From NCBI GenBank assembly GCA_964413905.1, contig CAYPUG010000147.1, forward strand, positions 1 to 5,137: a stretch of 5,137 bases of DNA. Direction: 5' to 3'. Source of the stretch: CAYPUG01 sp964413905 (GTDB taxonomy: Bacteria > Chloroflexota > Anaerolineae > JAADDB01). The translations under genes and the position numbers were made by a program. Position 1 is the stretch's first letter; each line of letters begins with the position of its first letter. Positions 1 through 5,137 of this stretch are shown here, in pieces. Below the pieces are notes generated by a model. It was not told the DNA's origin, ran no database searches, and was given only the letters and a program-made list of their open reading frames with translations.

Positions 1-2
1 TC

Positions 3-95
3 ACCTCCGCGCTGGCTCGCATGTATCAGGAATTTGGCGGCACTCCCCTCAACGGGGGAGATTTCGTGCCCCCGCCTGAGCCGCGGGATGACGAT
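3..95 (+). other. C-terminal end of a GH9 catalytic domain plus short PPEPR linker
   Basis: The residues ALARMYQEFGG followed by TPL are typical of the last helix of GH9 endoglucanases (family form: GALAKMYQ-x-GG). The short linker PPPEPR then leads into CBM3c, as in 'theme B' GH9 enzymes where CBM3c packs against the catalytic domain. The catalytic residues of GH9 lie upstream of the window, so its activity cannot be judged here. The assignment rests on about 20 residues and on the CBM3c that follows. Confidence 0.8.
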
Positions 96-3000
96 GAGTT
101 CTACGTCCTCGCGTCTATCAACACCGAAGGCGCGAACTTCACCGAAATTCGCGCGCTCTTCATCAACAAATCCGGGTGGCCGGCCCGTGCCAGCAACAAA
201 CTCTCCCTCAAGTACTTCTTCACCCTGGAACCGGGCGTGAGTCCCTCGGACATCACCATTACCGCCAACTACAACCAGTGTGGCAACGCGCCTCAGGGGC
301 CCTTCCCCTACGGTGGAGATGTGTACTACGTGGTGGTGGACTGCACCGGAACCCTCATCTATCCCGGCGGGCAGGAATACTACAAAAAGGAAGTACAATT
401 CCGCATCAGCAGCGCGGGCGCGTGGGATCCCACCAACGACTGGTCCTACCAGACGGTGGGGAGTACCCGCGACGACCTCATAAAGGCCACGAACATCCCT
501 ATGTACGATGACGGCGTGCGCATTTGGGGCCAGGAACCGGATGGCACCCCCTTACCCACCCCCACGCCGACCGACACACCCGTGCCCCCCACCACGACAC
601 CGACCCCCACGGCCACGCAACCCATCGGCGAAAATACACCCACGCCAACAGCGACTCCCACCGCGACGCCGGTACCACCCACCCCGACGCCGACGCCCAC
701 ATTCGCCACTGGCAGCGGTCTCTGCCAGGTGGACTACGTCATCCGCAATGATTGGGGCACCGGCGCCACCATCGATGTCACCATCACCAACAACGACGCG
801 GCCGACATCAACGGCTGGACCCTGACCTGGACCTTCCCCGGCAACCAGCAGATTACCGACGGTTGGAACGCCATCTACAACCAGACGGGCCAGGCCGTCT
901 CCGCGAGCAACGAGAGTTGGAACGCGGTCATCCCTGCCCACGGCGGCTCCGTCACCATCGGCTTCAACATCGCCTACTCCGGTACCAACGACGAACCCAC
1001 CGACTTCGCGCTCAACGGCATCCCTTGCAACGGAGAAGCTCCCACGCCAACACCTACACCGGTGCCGCCCACCGCAACGCCAACTCCCACACCAACACCG
1101 ACAGCCACACCGGGCGGCCCCACCCCCACGCCCACACCGATACCGCCAACCAGCACACCAACGCCGCTGCCGCCCACCGCAACACCCACACCCGGCTCCG
1201 GCAGCGGTCTCTGCCAGGTGGACTACGTCATCCGCAATGACTGGGGCACCGGCGCCACCATCGATGTCACCATCACCAACAATGACGCGGCCGACATCAA
1301 CGGCTGGACCCTGACCTGGACCTTCCCCGGCAACCAGCAGATTACCGACGGTTGGAACGCCATCTACAACCAGACGGGCCAGGCCGTCTCCGCGAGCAAC
1401 GAGAGTTGGAACGCGGTCATCCCTGCCCACGGCGGCTCCGTCACCATCGGCTTCAACATCGCCTACTCCGGTACCAACGATGAACCCACCGACTTCGCGC
1501 TCAACGGCATCCCCTGCAACGGTGAGGCTCCTCCGCCTACGGACACGCCCACGCCGACAGATACACCGATGCCCACAGCCACGCCCACCCCTACACCGAC
1601 CGAGACGCCTGTGCCGCCCACGGCTACACCCACGGCCACACCCACGCCGACGGCGACACCGGGCGGTCCTACGCCCACACCCGCGGTGAATGGATACCGC
1701 GTGGTGGGAAATCAGATAGTAGACGGGAACAACACGCCCATCCTGCTCAAGGGGGTCAACTGGTTCGGATTCGAGACGTCCAATCACGTGGTGCACGGCT
1801 TATGGGCCCGTAACTGGCAGGACATGATCTCCCAGATGGCCTCCCTGGGCTTCAACGCCGTACGCATTCCTGTGTGCCCCGATACCTTGCACGGCGCTGC
1901 GGTGTCGGCCATTGATTACAACAAGAATCCCGACTTACAGGGGCTTGACAGCCTTCAAATTCTAGATCGCATCCTGGAAGGCTTGGACCAGGCCGGCTTC
2001 TACATCCTGCTCGACCACCATCGTCCGGACTGCAATGCCATCTCCGAACTGTGGTACACGGATGCCTACAGCGAGGCGGATTGGATCAACGACCTGGTCT
2101 TCATGGCCCAACGGTACGCGCATCTCCCCCATTTCCTGGGCATCGACCTCAAAAACGAACCTCACGGTGCGGCCACCTGGGGGACGGGGAACCCGGCCAC
2201 GGACTGGAACCGTGCCGCTGAACGCGCGGCCGACGCCATCCTCGCGGTCAACCCGAACATCCTCATCTTCGTGGAAGGCATCCAGGAGAACCCCACCTGC
2301 TCCAGCAACACAAATCACTGGTGGGGAGGGAACATCGAACCGCAGGAATGCACGCCCTTGAACATCCCCGCGGCGAAACTGGTGCTCAGTCCCCACGTGT
2401 ACGGGCCGGATGTCTATCCCCAGCCTTACTTTGACGACCCGGACTTTCCCAACAACATGCCGTCCATCTGGGAACAGCATTTCGGGCGCTTTGCCCAAGA
2501 TCATCCCGTCGTCATCGGCGAATGGGGAGGACGCTATGGGCATGGGGGCGATCCCAGAGATAAAACGTGGCAGGACGCGCTGGTGGATTACCTCATCGGC
2601 AAGAACATGCGCAGCACCTTCTACTGGTCCTGGAATCCGAACAGTGGAGACACGGGCGGCATCCTCCAGGATGATTGGGTGAACGTGTGGGAGGACAAAG
2701 TGGCTCTGCTCCATCGTTTGTGGGCTGGAGACGCATCGCCCACCCCCACGCCCACCCCCACATCCACACCTACACCGACGCCCACACCGGCGCCCCTCAC
2801 GCCAACGCCCACGCCGCCCCCCTCGTCAGGGGATTATGTCGTCGTCGGGTATTATCCTTCCTGGGCGGTGTACGAACGCGACTATCACATCGCCGACATT
2901 GACGCGTCCAAACTCACCCACATCAACTACGCGTTCGCCAACATCTCCGATGACGGTCGGTGCGTCCTGGGGGACCCCTACGCGGACGTGGACAAAGCGT

Positions 3001-4004
3001 ATCCCGGCGACTCGTGGGAGGAGGGCGCGCTGCGAGGCAATTTCCACCAACTGGAACTGCTGAAGGAGCAATATCCGCACCTGAAGGTGCTCATTTCCGT
3101 GGGAGGCTGGACCTGGTCCGGCAAGTTCTCCGACGTGGCCCTGACCGAAGCTTCCCGCCAGGCCTTTGTCCAATCCTGCATTGACCTGTTCATCAAAGGC
3201 GAGTTCGGCGGGTCCTACGGCACGCATCCCGACATTTTCGACGGCATCGACATTGACTGGGAGTACCCCGTGTCCGGAGGGATGACACCGGGGCGTCCTG
3301 AGGACAAACACAACTTCACCTTGCTCTTGCAGGAATTCCGAACTCAGTTGGATGCGTTGTCCGCGGACACCGGACAGCCCTATCTCTTAACCGTTGCCGG
3401 GGCAGCCGACCCCACATACATTTTCGAAAACACGGAAATAGCCGACGTCGCCCAGTACGTGGAATTCATCAACGTGATGACGTACGATTTTCACGGCTCC
3501 TGGGAGAACGTCACCAACTTTAACGCACCCCTCTATCCCTCGTCCACCGACCCATCGGTCGATCCGGAGAATTTCAACGTCCATCAGGCCATCCAGAACT
3601 ACATGGCCGCGGGCGTTTCCGCGGATAAGTTGGTGCTGGGGATTCCCTTCTACGGCCGAAGTTGGCAAGGAGTACCGTCCACGAATAACGGACTTTACCA
3701 GCCGGCCAGTGGTGCCGGGCCCGGTACCTGGGAGGACGGGGTACTGGACTACTGGGACATCGCGACCAATTACGTTCCGACGTACAGCAAATTCTTCCAC
3801 ACGGAGGCCCAGGTCCCCTGGCTGTACAACGGTAACGTCTTCATTTCATATGATGACCCGGCCACTGTGGCGCGGAAGGCCGAGTACATCAAATCTCACG
3901 GCTTGCGTGGCGCCATGTTCTGGGAACTGAGTGGAGACATTCACGGTGTTCCCGCGCCCGAGGGCTCGCTGTTGAAAACCCTGTATGACACGCTTCATCC
4001 ATGA
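3..4004 (+). CDS. Multidomain secreted GH9(partial)-CBM3c-CBM2-CBM2-GH5-GH18 cellulase/chitinase, 5' end missing
   Basis: This is an extracellular polysaccharide-degrading enzyme that should cut beta-1,4-glucan (GH9 and GH5 modules) and chitin (GH18 module). Residues here and below are numbered from the Met codon at 21, which is internal. The frame is open to the window edge, and the residues before that Met (TSALAR, then MYQEFGG) match the end of a GH9 domain, so the true start and signal peptide lie upstream. Module order is GH9 tail, CBM3c (26-175), linker, CBM2 (231-340), linker, CBM2 (394-503), linker, GH5 (556-903), linker, GH18 (937-1327). The protein stops directly after GH18; no dockerin, SLH domain or sortase signal is seen, so it is probably a free secreted enzyme. 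No frameshift is visible. It sits 78 bases upstream of a sugar ABC permease gene on the same strand, which suggests degradation coupled to uptake. Module assignments come from recognised family motifs, not from a search. Confidence 0.95.
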   Translation, partial: TSALARMYQEFGGTPLNGGDFVPPPEPRDDDEFYVLASINTEGANFTEIRALFINKSGWPARASNKLSLKYFFTLEPGVSPSDITITANYNQCGNAPQGPFPYGGDVYYVVVDCTGTLIYPGGQEYYKKEVQFRISSAGAWDPTNDWSYQTVGSTRDDLIKATNIPMYDDGVRIWGQEPDGTPLPTPTPTDTPVPPTTTPTPTATQPIGENTPTPTATPTATPVPPTPTPTPTFATGSGLCQVDYVIRNDWGTGATIDVTITNNDAADINGWTLTWTFPGNQQITDGWNAIYNQTGQAVSASNESWNAVIPAHGGSVTIGFNIAYSGTNDEPTDFALNGIPCNGEAPTPTPTPVPPTATPTPTPTPTATPGGPTPTPTPIPPTSTPTPLPPTATPTPGSGSGLCQVDYVIRNDWGTGATIDVTITNNDAADINGWTLTWTFPGNQQITDGWNAIYNQTGQAVSASNESWNAVIPAHGGSVTIGFNIAYSGTNDEPTDFALNGIPCNGEAPPPTDTPTPTDTPMPTATPTPTPTETPVPPTATPTATPTPTATPGGPTPTPAVNGYRVVGNQIVDGNNTPILLKGVNWFGFETSNHVVHGLWARNWQDMISQMASLGFNAVRIPVCPDTLHGAAVSAIDYNKNPDLQGLDSLQILDRILEGLDQAGFYILLDHHRPDCNAISELWYTDAYSEADWINDLVFMAQRYAHLPHFLGIDLKNEPHGAATWGTGNPATDWNRAAERAADAILAVNPNILIFVEGIQENPTCSSNTNHWWGGNIEPQECTPLNIPAAKLVLSPHVYGPDVYPQPYFDDPDFPNNMPSIWEQHFGRFAQDHPVVIGEWGGRYGHGGDPRDKTWQDALVDYLIGKNMRSTFYWSWNPNSGDTGGILQDDWVNVWEDKVALLHRLWAGDASPTPTPTPTSTPTPTPTPAPLTPTPTPPPSSGDYVVVGYYPSWAVYERDYHIADIDASKLTHINYAFANISDDGRCVLGDPYADVDKAYPGDSWEEGALRGNFHQLELLKEQYPHLKVLISVGGWTWSGKFSDVALTEASRQAFVQSCIDLFIKGEFGGSYGTHPDIFDGIDIDWEYPVSGGMTPGRPEDKHNFTLLLQEFRTQLDALSADTGQPYLLTVAGAADPTYIFENTEIADVAQYVEFINVMTYDFHGSWENVTNFNAPLYPSSTDPSVDPENFNVHQAIQNYMAAGVSADKLVLGIPFYGRSWQGVPSTNNGLYQPASGAGPGTWEDGVLDYWDIATNYVPTYSKFFHTEAQVPWLYNGNVFISYDDPATVARKAEYIKSHGLRGAMFWELSGDIHGVPAPEGSLLKTLYDTLHP
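96..545 (+). other. CBM3c module (GH9-associated)
   Basis: Residues 26-175 show the CBM3c signature: EFYVLASIN, FTEIRALFINKSGWPAR, LSLKYFF, YYVVVDCTG, the GQE-YKKEVQFRI stretch and AWDPTNDWSYQ, closing with a MYDDGVRIWGQ-type end. In known theme B GH9 enzymes this module does not bind crystalline cellulose strongly on its own; it extends the active-site cleft, feeds single glucan chains and makes GH9 processive. The WPAR and WDPTNDWSYQ motifs and the position directly after a GH9 tail favour subtype c over the free-standing CBM3a/b types. Two Cys (in NQCG and VDCTG) could form a disulfide. Confidence 0.88.
546..710 (+). repeat. Thr-Pro-rich linker 1 (CBM3c to first CBM2)
   Basis: Residues 176-230 are about 55 residues of low-complexity Thr/Pro sequence (TPTPTPTDTPVPP, TATPTATPVPP), interrupted once by QPIGEN. 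It is a flexible extracellular spacer. Thr-rich linkers of this sort are often O-glycosylated in secreted bacterial cellulases, but nothing here proves it. The mix of synonymous Thr and Pro codons keeps the DNA from being a pure tandem repeat. Confidence 0.9.
711..1040 (+). repeat. CBM2 module, copy 1 of a 330-bp direct repeat
   Basis: Residues 231-340 form a CBM2 (CBM2a-type) cellulose-binding module: a Cys near each end (C235, C336; the usual disulfide), VTITNN, INGWTLTWTFPG, QQITDGWNA, ESWNAVIPAHGGSVTIGF and FALNGIPC. The three surface Trp expected for binding flat crystalline cellulose are present (W245, W282, W300). Some CBM2a modules also bind chitin, which would suit the GH18 domain of this protein. 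The block is repeated at 1200-1529 with an identical protein sequence. Confidence 0.95.
1041..1199 (+). repeat. Thr-Pro-rich linker 2 (between the two CBM2 modules)
   Basis: Residues 341-393 are a Thr/Pro spacer of about 53 residues built from TPTPTP, VPPTATPT, IPPTSTPT and LPPTATPT units around a central PGGP. The part from 1062 to 1133 encodes a 24-residue block that reappears with one substitution in linker 3 at 1611-1682. This suggests that the linker was copied together with a CBM2 module. Confidence 0.9.
1200..1529 (+). repeat. CBM2 module, copy 2 of a 330-bp direct repeat
   Basis: Residues 394-503 have the same protein sequence as copy 1 (711-1040), offset by 489 bases. I count six base differences over 330 bases (in codons for Asp, Asn, Asp, Pro, Gly and Glu), all in third positions and all silent. 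The binding Trp residues are W408, W445 and W463, and the Cys pair is C398/C499. The silent differences show that this is a real second copy rather than a simple assembly stutter, and they indicate recent duplication, gene conversion or strong purifying selection. Twin CBMs usually raise affinity for the insoluble substrate. Confidence 0.95.
1530..1685 (+). repeat. Thr-Pro-rich linker 3 (second CBM2 to GH5)
   Basis: Residues 504-555 are a Thr/Pro spacer of about 52 residues with TDTP and TETP units in its first half. Its second half (1611-1682) matches the 24-residue block of linker 2, including the PGGP turn. It separates the binding modules from the GH5 catalytic domain. Confidence 0.9.
1686..2729 (+). 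other. GH5 catalytic domain (subfamily 1-like endo-beta-1,4-glucanase)
   Basis: Residues 556-903 fold as a retaining GH5 (beta/alpha)8 barrel and closely follow the Acidothermus E1 type: VNWFGFET, VVHGLWAR, DLQGLDSLQILDRI, HHRPDC, LWYTDAYSEADWI, LIFVEGIQ, FPNNMPSIW and SWNPNSGDTGGIL-DDW. The acid/base is E713 in KNEP (codon 2157-2159), and the nucleophile is E834 in IGEWGG (codon 2520-2522). Other active-site positions (VRIP, SPHVYGP, YWSWNP) are also present. Four Cys (in PVCPD, RPDCN, NPTCSS and PQECT) could form disulfides, as expected for an exported enzyme. About 348 residues is normal for the family. It should cut internal bonds of cellulose or mixed glucan; the exact substrate cannot be read from sequence alone. 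Confidence 0.93.
2730..2828 (+). repeat. Thr-Pro-rich linker 4 (GH5 to GH18)
   Basis: Residues 904-936 are the shortest of the four spacers, about 33 residues (SPTPTPTPTSTPTPTPTP, then APLTPTPTPPPSS). It joins the cellulase part to the chitinase. The same Thr/Pro style as the other linkers argues that GH18 is a true part of the protein and not an accidental read-through fusion. Confidence 0.88.
2829..4001 (+). other. GH18 chitinase catalytic domain
   Basis: Residues 937-1327 form a complete GH18 (beta/alpha)8 barrel that hydrolyses beta-1,4-N-acetylglucosamine chains by substrate-assisted catalysis. Visible motifs are VGYYPSWAVY at strand 1, LTHINYAFA, the SxGG motif (S1026-VGG-W1030), the catalytic DxxDxDxE as DGIDIDWEYP (D1074, D1077, D1079, acid E1081; codon 3261-3263), MTYDFHG (Y1155, D1156) and the closing GAMFW with W1301. 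The long stretch after GIPFYGRSW (Tyr/Gly-rich, with YQPASGAGPG) looks like the alpha+beta insertion of subfamily A chitinases such as Bacillus ChiA1, which tend to be processive; this subfamily call is less certain. No chitin-specific CBM5/12 is attached, so targeting would depend on the CBM2 pair. Confidence 0.94.
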
Positions 4005-4010
4005 ACTAAG

Positions 4011-4026
4011 AGGAGGGGATATGTGA
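4011..4026 (+). promoter_or_regulatory. Shine-Dalgarno followed by an AUG-UGA start-stop
   Basis: A full AGGAGG (4011-4016) stands 4 bases before an ATG at 4021 whose next codon is TGA (4024-4026). No longer ORF starts here. The site begins just after the enzyme's stop codon and its ATG overlaps the foot of the hairpin at 4022-4054. It may be a remnant of a lost gene start, a chance purine run, or a ribosome-loading site that influences the hairpin. The motif is certain; a function is not. Confidence 0.35.
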
Positions 4027-4054
4027 TTTCGCCGCCGAAGACGGCGAAATCACA
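4022..4054 (+). terminator. Perfect 13-bp intercistronic hairpin (possible terminator or mRNA-stabilising element)
   Basis: TGTGATTTCGCCG (4022-4034) is the exact reverse complement of CGGCGAAATCACA (4042-4054), with a 7-base loop CCGAAGA. A stem this long without mismatches in a 78-base gap is unlikely to be chance. The following bases (CTACACTTCCTTATAG) are pyrimidine-rich but lack a clean T run, so it is at best a weak Rho-independent terminator. A role in protecting the upstream mRNA end or lowering expression of the downstream transport genes is equally possible, as is a protein-binding palindrome. Confidence 0.6.
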
Positions 4055-4070
4055 CTACACTTCCTTATAG

Positions 4071-4076
4071 AAGGAG
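4071..4076 (+). promoter_or_regulatory. Ribosome binding site of the ABC permease gene
   Basis: AAGGAG stands 6 bases before the ATG at 4083 and fixes that codon as the start. It lies 16 bases beyond the foot of the upstream hairpin, so the hairpin does not hide it directly. Confidence 0.85.
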
Positions 4077-4082
4077 TCCTCA

Positions 4083-5048
4083 ATGAACGTACAACAAAAA
4101 AGGCAAGGCTTCTGGCCCCGTGTCAAAAAATACCGCCTGGCCTATCTGCTCATCCTGCCCACGCTCATCGCCATGATGAGCGTCCACTTCATCCCTACTG
4201 TACTGGCCATCTACATGTCCTTTCTCGACCTGAACCAGTACACCCTGGGGCAGTTCCTGCACGCGCCCTTTGTGGGACTGAAAAATTACAAGATGATCTT
4301 TGGGGCCAATAACGTGCTTACCGCCGGCCTCCAAAACGCGGCCCGTAACACAGTGTTGTACGCCATCGCGGTGAATACCGGCACCATCGGTGTGGGCTTG
4401 GTACTGGCCCTCCTCCTCAATCGGGAATTCCGCTGGCGGGGCATCGCGCGCACCCTCATGCTCTTGCCTTGGGTGGTGCCCACCTACGTGGTCGGCATGC
4501 TCTGGGGCATGATGTGGCTACGGGACCGCGGCATCATCAACGTCATCCTGGTGGACTGGCTGCACCTGTTGCCGCGGAAACCCTTCTGGCTCATCGGCAA
4601 GAACACATTGCTGGCCATTATTATCCCCACCATCTGGAGGCAATTGCCCTTCAACACCATCATGCTCCTCTCAGGACTGCAACAGGTGCCCAAGGACCTG
4701 ATGGACGCCGCGGCGATTGACGGCGCGTCCGCGCTCCAGCGCTTCCGCTACATCACCATCCCTTACCTGAAGCCGATCATTGCCATCATCCTCCTCTGGG
4801 GCATGATCTTCACCTTCTTCGGCTACAACATCGTCATCATGATGTTCGGCAACGGCGGCGGCTTCCCCGGCGAGTGGGGTGACCTGCTCATGCCCGCGAT
4901 TGAGCGCCAATCCTTCCGTTACTGGCTCTTCGGCCTGGGCGCGGCGGTCTCCGTCCTGATGATGCTGGCCATGATGTTCTTTGTCTGGCTGTGGTACATG
5001 GTGTTCCGCACCTCCCTGCTGCAAGAGGCCGCTCAGGAGAACGAATGA
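4083..5048 (+). CDS. ABC sugar transporter permease, MalF/UgpA type
   Basis: This is a cytoplasmic-membrane subunit of a carbohydrate uptake (CUT1-type) ABC importer. Its 321 residues are normal for the family. About six hydrophobic segments are visible, roughly at residues 16-40, 85-110, 120-145, 177-200, 230-258 and 278-305, after a short positively charged N-terminus (QQKRQGFWPRVKKYR). The cytoplasmic EAA loop that contacts the ATPase is clear: DLMDAAAIDGA with its Gly at 214, then the RYITIPYLKP end. The ATG has a good Shine-Dalgarno 6 bases upstream. It follows the secreted cellulase/chitinase gene by 78 bases and precedes another probable permease, so cello- or chito-oligosaccharides are the likely cargo; that is inferred from context, since permease sequence does not show specificity. 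The binding protein and ATPase are not in view. Confidence 0.93.
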   Translation: MNVQQKRQGFWPRVKKYRLAYLLILPTLIAMMSVHFIPTVLAIYMSFLDLNQYTLGQFLHAPFVGLKNYKMIFGANNVLTAGLQNAARNTVLYAIAVNTGTIGVGLVLALLLNREFRWRGIARTLMLLPWVVPTYVVGMLWGMMWLRDRGIINVILVDWLHLLPRKPFWLIGKNTLLAIIIPTIWRQLPFNTIMLLSGLQQVPKDLMDAAAIDGASALQRFRYITIPYLKPIIAIILLWGMIFTFFGYNIVIMMFGNGGGFPGEWGDLLMPAIERQSFRYWLFGLGAAVSVLMMLAMMFFVWLWYMVFRTSLLQEAAQENE

Positions 5049-5075
5049 TGTCCAGATGTGTTCATCGGGCGATAC

Positions 5076-5080
5076 AGGAG
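5076..5080 (+). promoter_or_regulatory. Ribosome binding site of the second permease gene
   Basis: AGGAG stands 6 bases before the ATG at 5087 and supports that codon as the start. The stop codon of the 12-codon mini-ORF (5081-5083) lies directly after it. Confidence 0.7.
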
Positions 5081-5086
5081 TGAGAT

Positions 5087-5137
5087 ATGCGTGCACAATC
5101 ACGAACGCCTATTCTGTCCTATCGCATTCGTCGCTGG
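5087..5137 (+). CDS. Start of a probable second ABC sugar permease (MalG type), 3' end missing
   Basis: Seventeen codons are visible (MRAQSRTPILSYRIRRW), running off the window end. The start has an AGGAG 6 bases upstream and lies 38 bases after the stop of the MalF-type permease. The short basic N-terminus fits the cytoplasmic lead of a MalG-type partner permease, and such genes nearly always follow MalF-type genes in CUT1 operons. The identification therefore rests mainly on gene order; the residues themselves are too few to identify a family. Confidence 0.6.
   Translation, partial: MRAQSRTPILSYRIRRW

Noticed and set aside
21..23. The ATG at 21 as the true start of the large protein
   Set aside because: The frame is open to the window edge, the upstream codons continue the GH9 ending (ALARMYQEFGG), there is no Shine-Dalgarno, and no signal peptide follows.
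711..1529. The doubled CBM2 block as an assembly error
   Set aside because: The copies carry six silent differences and are separated by a linker that differs from its neighbours, which an assembly stutter would not produce. Long reads would still be the final test.
546..1685. Repeated Thr-Pro codons as a CRISPR-like or non-coding tandem repeat array
   Set aside because: The repeats stay in frame with the protein, vary at third codon positions and lie between recognised modules, so they are linkers.
552..1796. A 414-codon open frame on the minus strand
   Set aside because: It is antisense to the CBM2 and Thr-Pro linker region; its product is Arg/Gly/Cys-rich low-complexity sequence and a mirror of the repeats, with no recognisable domain. 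The + strand frame has clear protein families throughout.
1962..3800. Long minus-strand frames at 1962-2714, 2826-3311 and 3387-3800
   Set aside because: They lie opposite the conserved GH5 and GH18 domains and arise from the GC-rich third positions of the real gene; no family motif is visible in them.
3950..4004. A dockerin, SLH or sortase anchor at the C-terminus of the large protein
   Set aside because: The sequence ends a few residues beyond the last GH18 helix (LLKTLYDTLHP), with no calcium-binding repeats, hydrophobic tail or LPxTG-like motif.
4022..4054. A CRP-type operator, because the palindrome starts TGTGA and ends TCACA
   Set aside because: In a CRP site the half-sites are 6 bases apart; here they are 23 bases apart, and the whole 13-bp arms pair, which fits an RNA hairpin better.

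Overview
The window carries the 3' part of one very large secreted polysaccharidase gene, then the start of an ABC sugar-importer operon. All genes are on the + strand. Long Thr-Pro linkers (TPTPTP, TATPT, VPPT) between glycoside hydrolase modules, GC-rich coding DNA and a MalF-type permease next door point to a plant-biomass- or fungus-degrading bacterium. The linker style resembles Chloroflexota (for example Anaerolineae-like lineages), but this assignment is inference; no taxonomic marker gene is present.

Positions 3-4004 are one open frame that enters from outside the window. Module order is: the last residues of a GH9 cellulase domain, a CBM3c module, a Thr-Pro linker, CBM2, a linker, a second CBM2 identical in protein sequence, a linker, a GH5 (subfamily 1-like) endoglucanase, a linker, and a GH18 chitinase that ends the protein. 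The catalytic residues of GH5 and GH18 are visible and intact. With the missing GH9 part, the whole protein would be roughly 1,800 residues with three catalytic domains (inference). The layout recalls the Caldicellulosiruptor CelA plan (GH9-CBM3c-twin CBM-second hydrolase). Here CBM2 replaces CBM3b, and GH5 plus GH18 replace GH48. Joining cellulases to a chitinase in one chain is the most unusual point of the window.

Positions 4005-4082 are a short intercistronic gap. It holds a strong Shine-Dalgarno followed by an AUG-UGA start-stop, a perfect 13-bp hairpin, and the ribosome binding site of the next gene.

Positions 4083-5048 encode a complete MalF/UgpA-type permease. The first 17 codons of a probable partner permease begin at 5087. 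A 12-codon mini-ORF lies between them, in frame with the second permease. The likely logic is that the secreted enzyme releases cello- and/or chito-oligosaccharides outside the cell and the ABC importer takes up the products. The substrate-binding protein and ATPase are not in the window.
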